In this document: positions 5,262-5,965 of the stretch, piece after piece
Layout of the letters: every line of letters begins with the position of its first letter
How positions within the stretch are numbered: the stretch's first letter is position 1
Origin: Thermoguttaceae bacterium
Lineage (GTDB): Bacteria > Planctomycetota > Planctomycetia > Pirellulales > Thermoguttaceae
Direction: 5' to 3'
Length of the DNA stretch: 5,965 nt
Assembly (NCBI GenBank): GCA_017549085.1
Contig: JAFYVO010000106.1
Location: 1-5,965, forward strand
Notes under the pieces: generated by a model
What the model was told of the DNA's origin: nothing
Database searches by the model: none
Seen by the model: only the letters and a program-made list of their open reading frames with translations
Program-made: the position numbers and the translations under genes

Positions 5262-5294
5262 ACGTTTCTATCTTAGGTAAGAAACGTCTTACCT
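5262..5294 (+). promoter_or_regulatory. Two overlapping, mutually exclusive inverted repeats ahead of the Sel1-repeat gene
   Basis: Stem A: ACGTTTCT (5262-5269) pairs exactly with AGAAACGT (5280-5287) around ten bases. Stem B: AGGTAAGA (5275-5282) pairs exactly with TCTTACCT (5287-5294) around AACG. The arms share bases 5280-5282 and 5287, so the full stems cannot form together. In RNA this is the layout of a two-state switch; in DNA it is a nested pair of operator-like palindromes. It lies 15 bases before a terminator-like hairpin. Confidence 0.4.
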
Positions 5295-5308
5295 TTCCCC
5301 GCTTAACG

Positions 5309-5333
5309 CGACGGCTTCGGCCTCGTATTTTTT
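5309..5333 (+). terminator. Terminator-like hairpin with UUCG loop in the leader of the Sel1-repeat gene
   Basis: CGA-C-GGC (5309-5315, C5312 bulged) pairs with GCCTCG (5320-5325) around TTCG, giving the very stable C(UUCG)G tetraloop. TATTTTTT follows at 5326-5333. The stem is only six base pairs with a bulge, so it would be a weak terminator. It lies upstream of the gene it would control, as an attenuator would, with 72 bases left before the ATG. Confidence 0.4.
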
Positions 5334-5405
5334 GCGACGCCGTTCGCCGACGCCCGTTTTCCATTTTCCACTCGCCCCCGTTAACAACACGCTCGAGGAA
5401 CCGCA

Positions 5406-5965
5406 ATGTCTTCCAACTCAAACAAACGCGACTCGGCGCAACCCGCCGAAACGCCGTCGTTTCAAACGCCCGTCCTTAGCGCCGATACCAAGCGCCTCCA
5501 AGAGCCGTCGGAGCTTGGCGACGTCGACTCGCTTTACAAACTCTCGCTTCTCTACCAATTCGAAGTCGAACGCAATCCCGCTGAAGCCGAGCGCCTGCTT
5601 CGCCGAGACGACGAATTAGACGCCGCCGAGATAACATTCAAACTCGCCGTCATTTACGAAATCGGCTGCAACGTCGATCCGGACCCCGTCAAAGCCGTTC
5701 AACTATACCGACAAGCCGCGGAAAAAGAACACGTCGAAGCAATATTCCACCTTGGTCGCTGTTACCACGGCGGAATCGGCGTCGATCCGGATCCCGTCGA
5801 AGCCGTTCGACTATACCGCCAAGCCGCGGAAAAAGGAAACGCCGACGCAATAAACAACCTCGGCGTCTGTTACAAAAACGGCGACGGCGTCGACCCCGAC
5901 CCCGTCGAAACCGCTCGTCTATTCCGACAAGCCGCCGAGCTAGGAAACGCCAACGCGATATTCAA
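5406..5965 (+). CDS. Sel1-like repeat protein, N-terminal 186 residues (partial; continues past the right edge)
   Basis: I translated this open frame directly, because it has no stop before the window ends. Sel1 repeats are TPR-like alpha-alpha hairpins that form solenoid scaffolds for protein contacts; the specific role here is unknown. Residues 1-35 are hydrophilic with no signal peptide or membrane segment, which suggests a cytosolic protein. Residues 38-70 look like a degenerate repeat. Three regular units of exactly 36 residues follow (76-111, 112-147, 148-183), and a fourth begins at 184. Each fits the Sel1 pattern A..LG..Y..G.GV..D...A..LYRQAAE.G, with VDPDPV at 90-95, 126-131 and 162-167. 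The ATG is preceded by GAGGAA (5395-5400), five bases away. Unlike the other genes, it uses ATA for isoleucine four times. The gene lies beyond a strong terminator, so it is a separate transcription unit from hemB. Confidence 0.9.
   Translation, partial: MSSNSNKRDSAQPAETPSFQTPVLSADTKRLQEPSELGDVDSLYKLSLLYQFEVERNPAEAERLLRRDDELDAAEITFKLAVIYEIGCNVDPDPVKAVQLYRQAAEKEHVEAIFHLGRCYHGGIGVDPDPVEAVRLYRQAAEKGNADAINNLGVCYKNGDGVDPDPVETARLFRQAAELGNANAIF
5673..5942 (+). repeat. 108-bp tandem repeat units inside the Sel1-repeat gene
   Basis: Segments beginning at 5673, 5781 and 5889 repeat with a period of exactly 108 bp, matching the 36-residue protein unit. Over the first 54 bases I count four mismatches between copies one and two, and twelve between copies two and three. 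Several synonymous positions are shared between copies one and two, which points to recent duplication or gene conversion. The remainder of each unit is more divergent. Confidence 0.8.

Larger units (their letters stand above)
4881..5405. other. Long intergenic region between hemB and the Sel1-repeat gene
   Basis: The largest non-coding gap in the window has 525 bases and two parts. Positions 4881-5095 form a repeat- and hairpin-rich hemB 3' region that ends in a clear intrinsic terminator. Positions 5096-5405 are the upstream region of the Sel1-repeat gene, with a pyrimidine tract (5198-5244), overlapping inverted repeats (5262-5294), a UUCG-loop hairpin followed by a T-run (5309-5333), and a ribosome-binding site GAGGAA (5395-5400). 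No tRNA or small protein gene is recognised. Short open frames here have no supporting ribosome-binding site and run into the Sel1 gene in the wrong frame. Confidence 0.7.

Noticed and set aside
5243..5619. Two plus-strand frames overlapping the start of the Sel1-repeat gene
   Set aside because: Both are in the wrong frame relative to the Sel1 repeats, lack ribosome-binding sites, and give low-complexity products. The region before 5406 is better explained as leader.
1..5965. A single operon or new multi-gene system joining the five genes
   Set aside because: The gaps are 250-525 bases, hom is on the opposite strand, terminator-like structures separate prs, hemB and the Sel1 gene, and the enzymes belong to unrelated pathways.

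Overview
The window looks like ordinary chromosomal DNA from a GC-rich bacterium (GC clearly above half by eye). Codons end mostly in C or G, there are many CGA, TCG and GTCGAC strings, and the genes are separated by unusually long intergenic stretches. These traits, a TTG-started housekeeping gene and a Sel1-repeat protein fit a planctomycete (Pirellulales/Thermoguttaceae-like). That placement is only an inference, because no phylogenetic marker is present.

Layout from left to right. (1) Positions 1-744, minus strand: the N-terminal 248 residues of homoserine dehydrogenase (Thr/Met branch of the aspartate pathway), cut by the window edge. (2) Positions 745-1097: a divergent intergenic region with a candidate extended -10 promoter for hom and two perfect palindromes. 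(3) Positions 1098-2291, plus: an RlmM-like 2'-O-ribose RNA methyltransferase with a TTG start. (4) Positions 2292-2630: an intergenic region with a strong hairpin, a TATAAT box and an operator-like palindrome ahead of prs. (5) Positions 2631-3605, plus: ribose-phosphate pyrophosphokinase (Prs), followed by a terminator-like hairpin. (6) Positions 3858-4880, plus: porphobilinogen synthase (HemB) of the three-cysteine, zinc-binding type, preceded by a long hairpin. (7) Positions 4881-5405: a 525-base gap with a degenerate-repeat, hairpin-rich 3' region, a canonical intrinsic terminator, a long pyrimidine tract, and a leader-like segment with two mutually exclusive stems followed by a terminator-like hairpin. 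(8) Positions 5406-5965, plus: the start of a Sel1-like repeat protein, cut by the window edge.

The four housekeeping genes belong to different pathways (amino-acid biosynthesis, rRNA modification, PRPP supply, tetrapyrrole synthesis). Each appears to have its own control region, so nothing suggests one operon. No CRISPR array, insertion sequence, phage gene, tRNA or rRNA was recognised. The most unusual part is the leader ahead of the Sel1-repeat gene (about 5198-5405). It has the parts expected of a transcription attenuator, though this rests on pairing by eye. The Sel1 gene also differs from its neighbours in codon choice and carries near-identical 108-bp repeat units.
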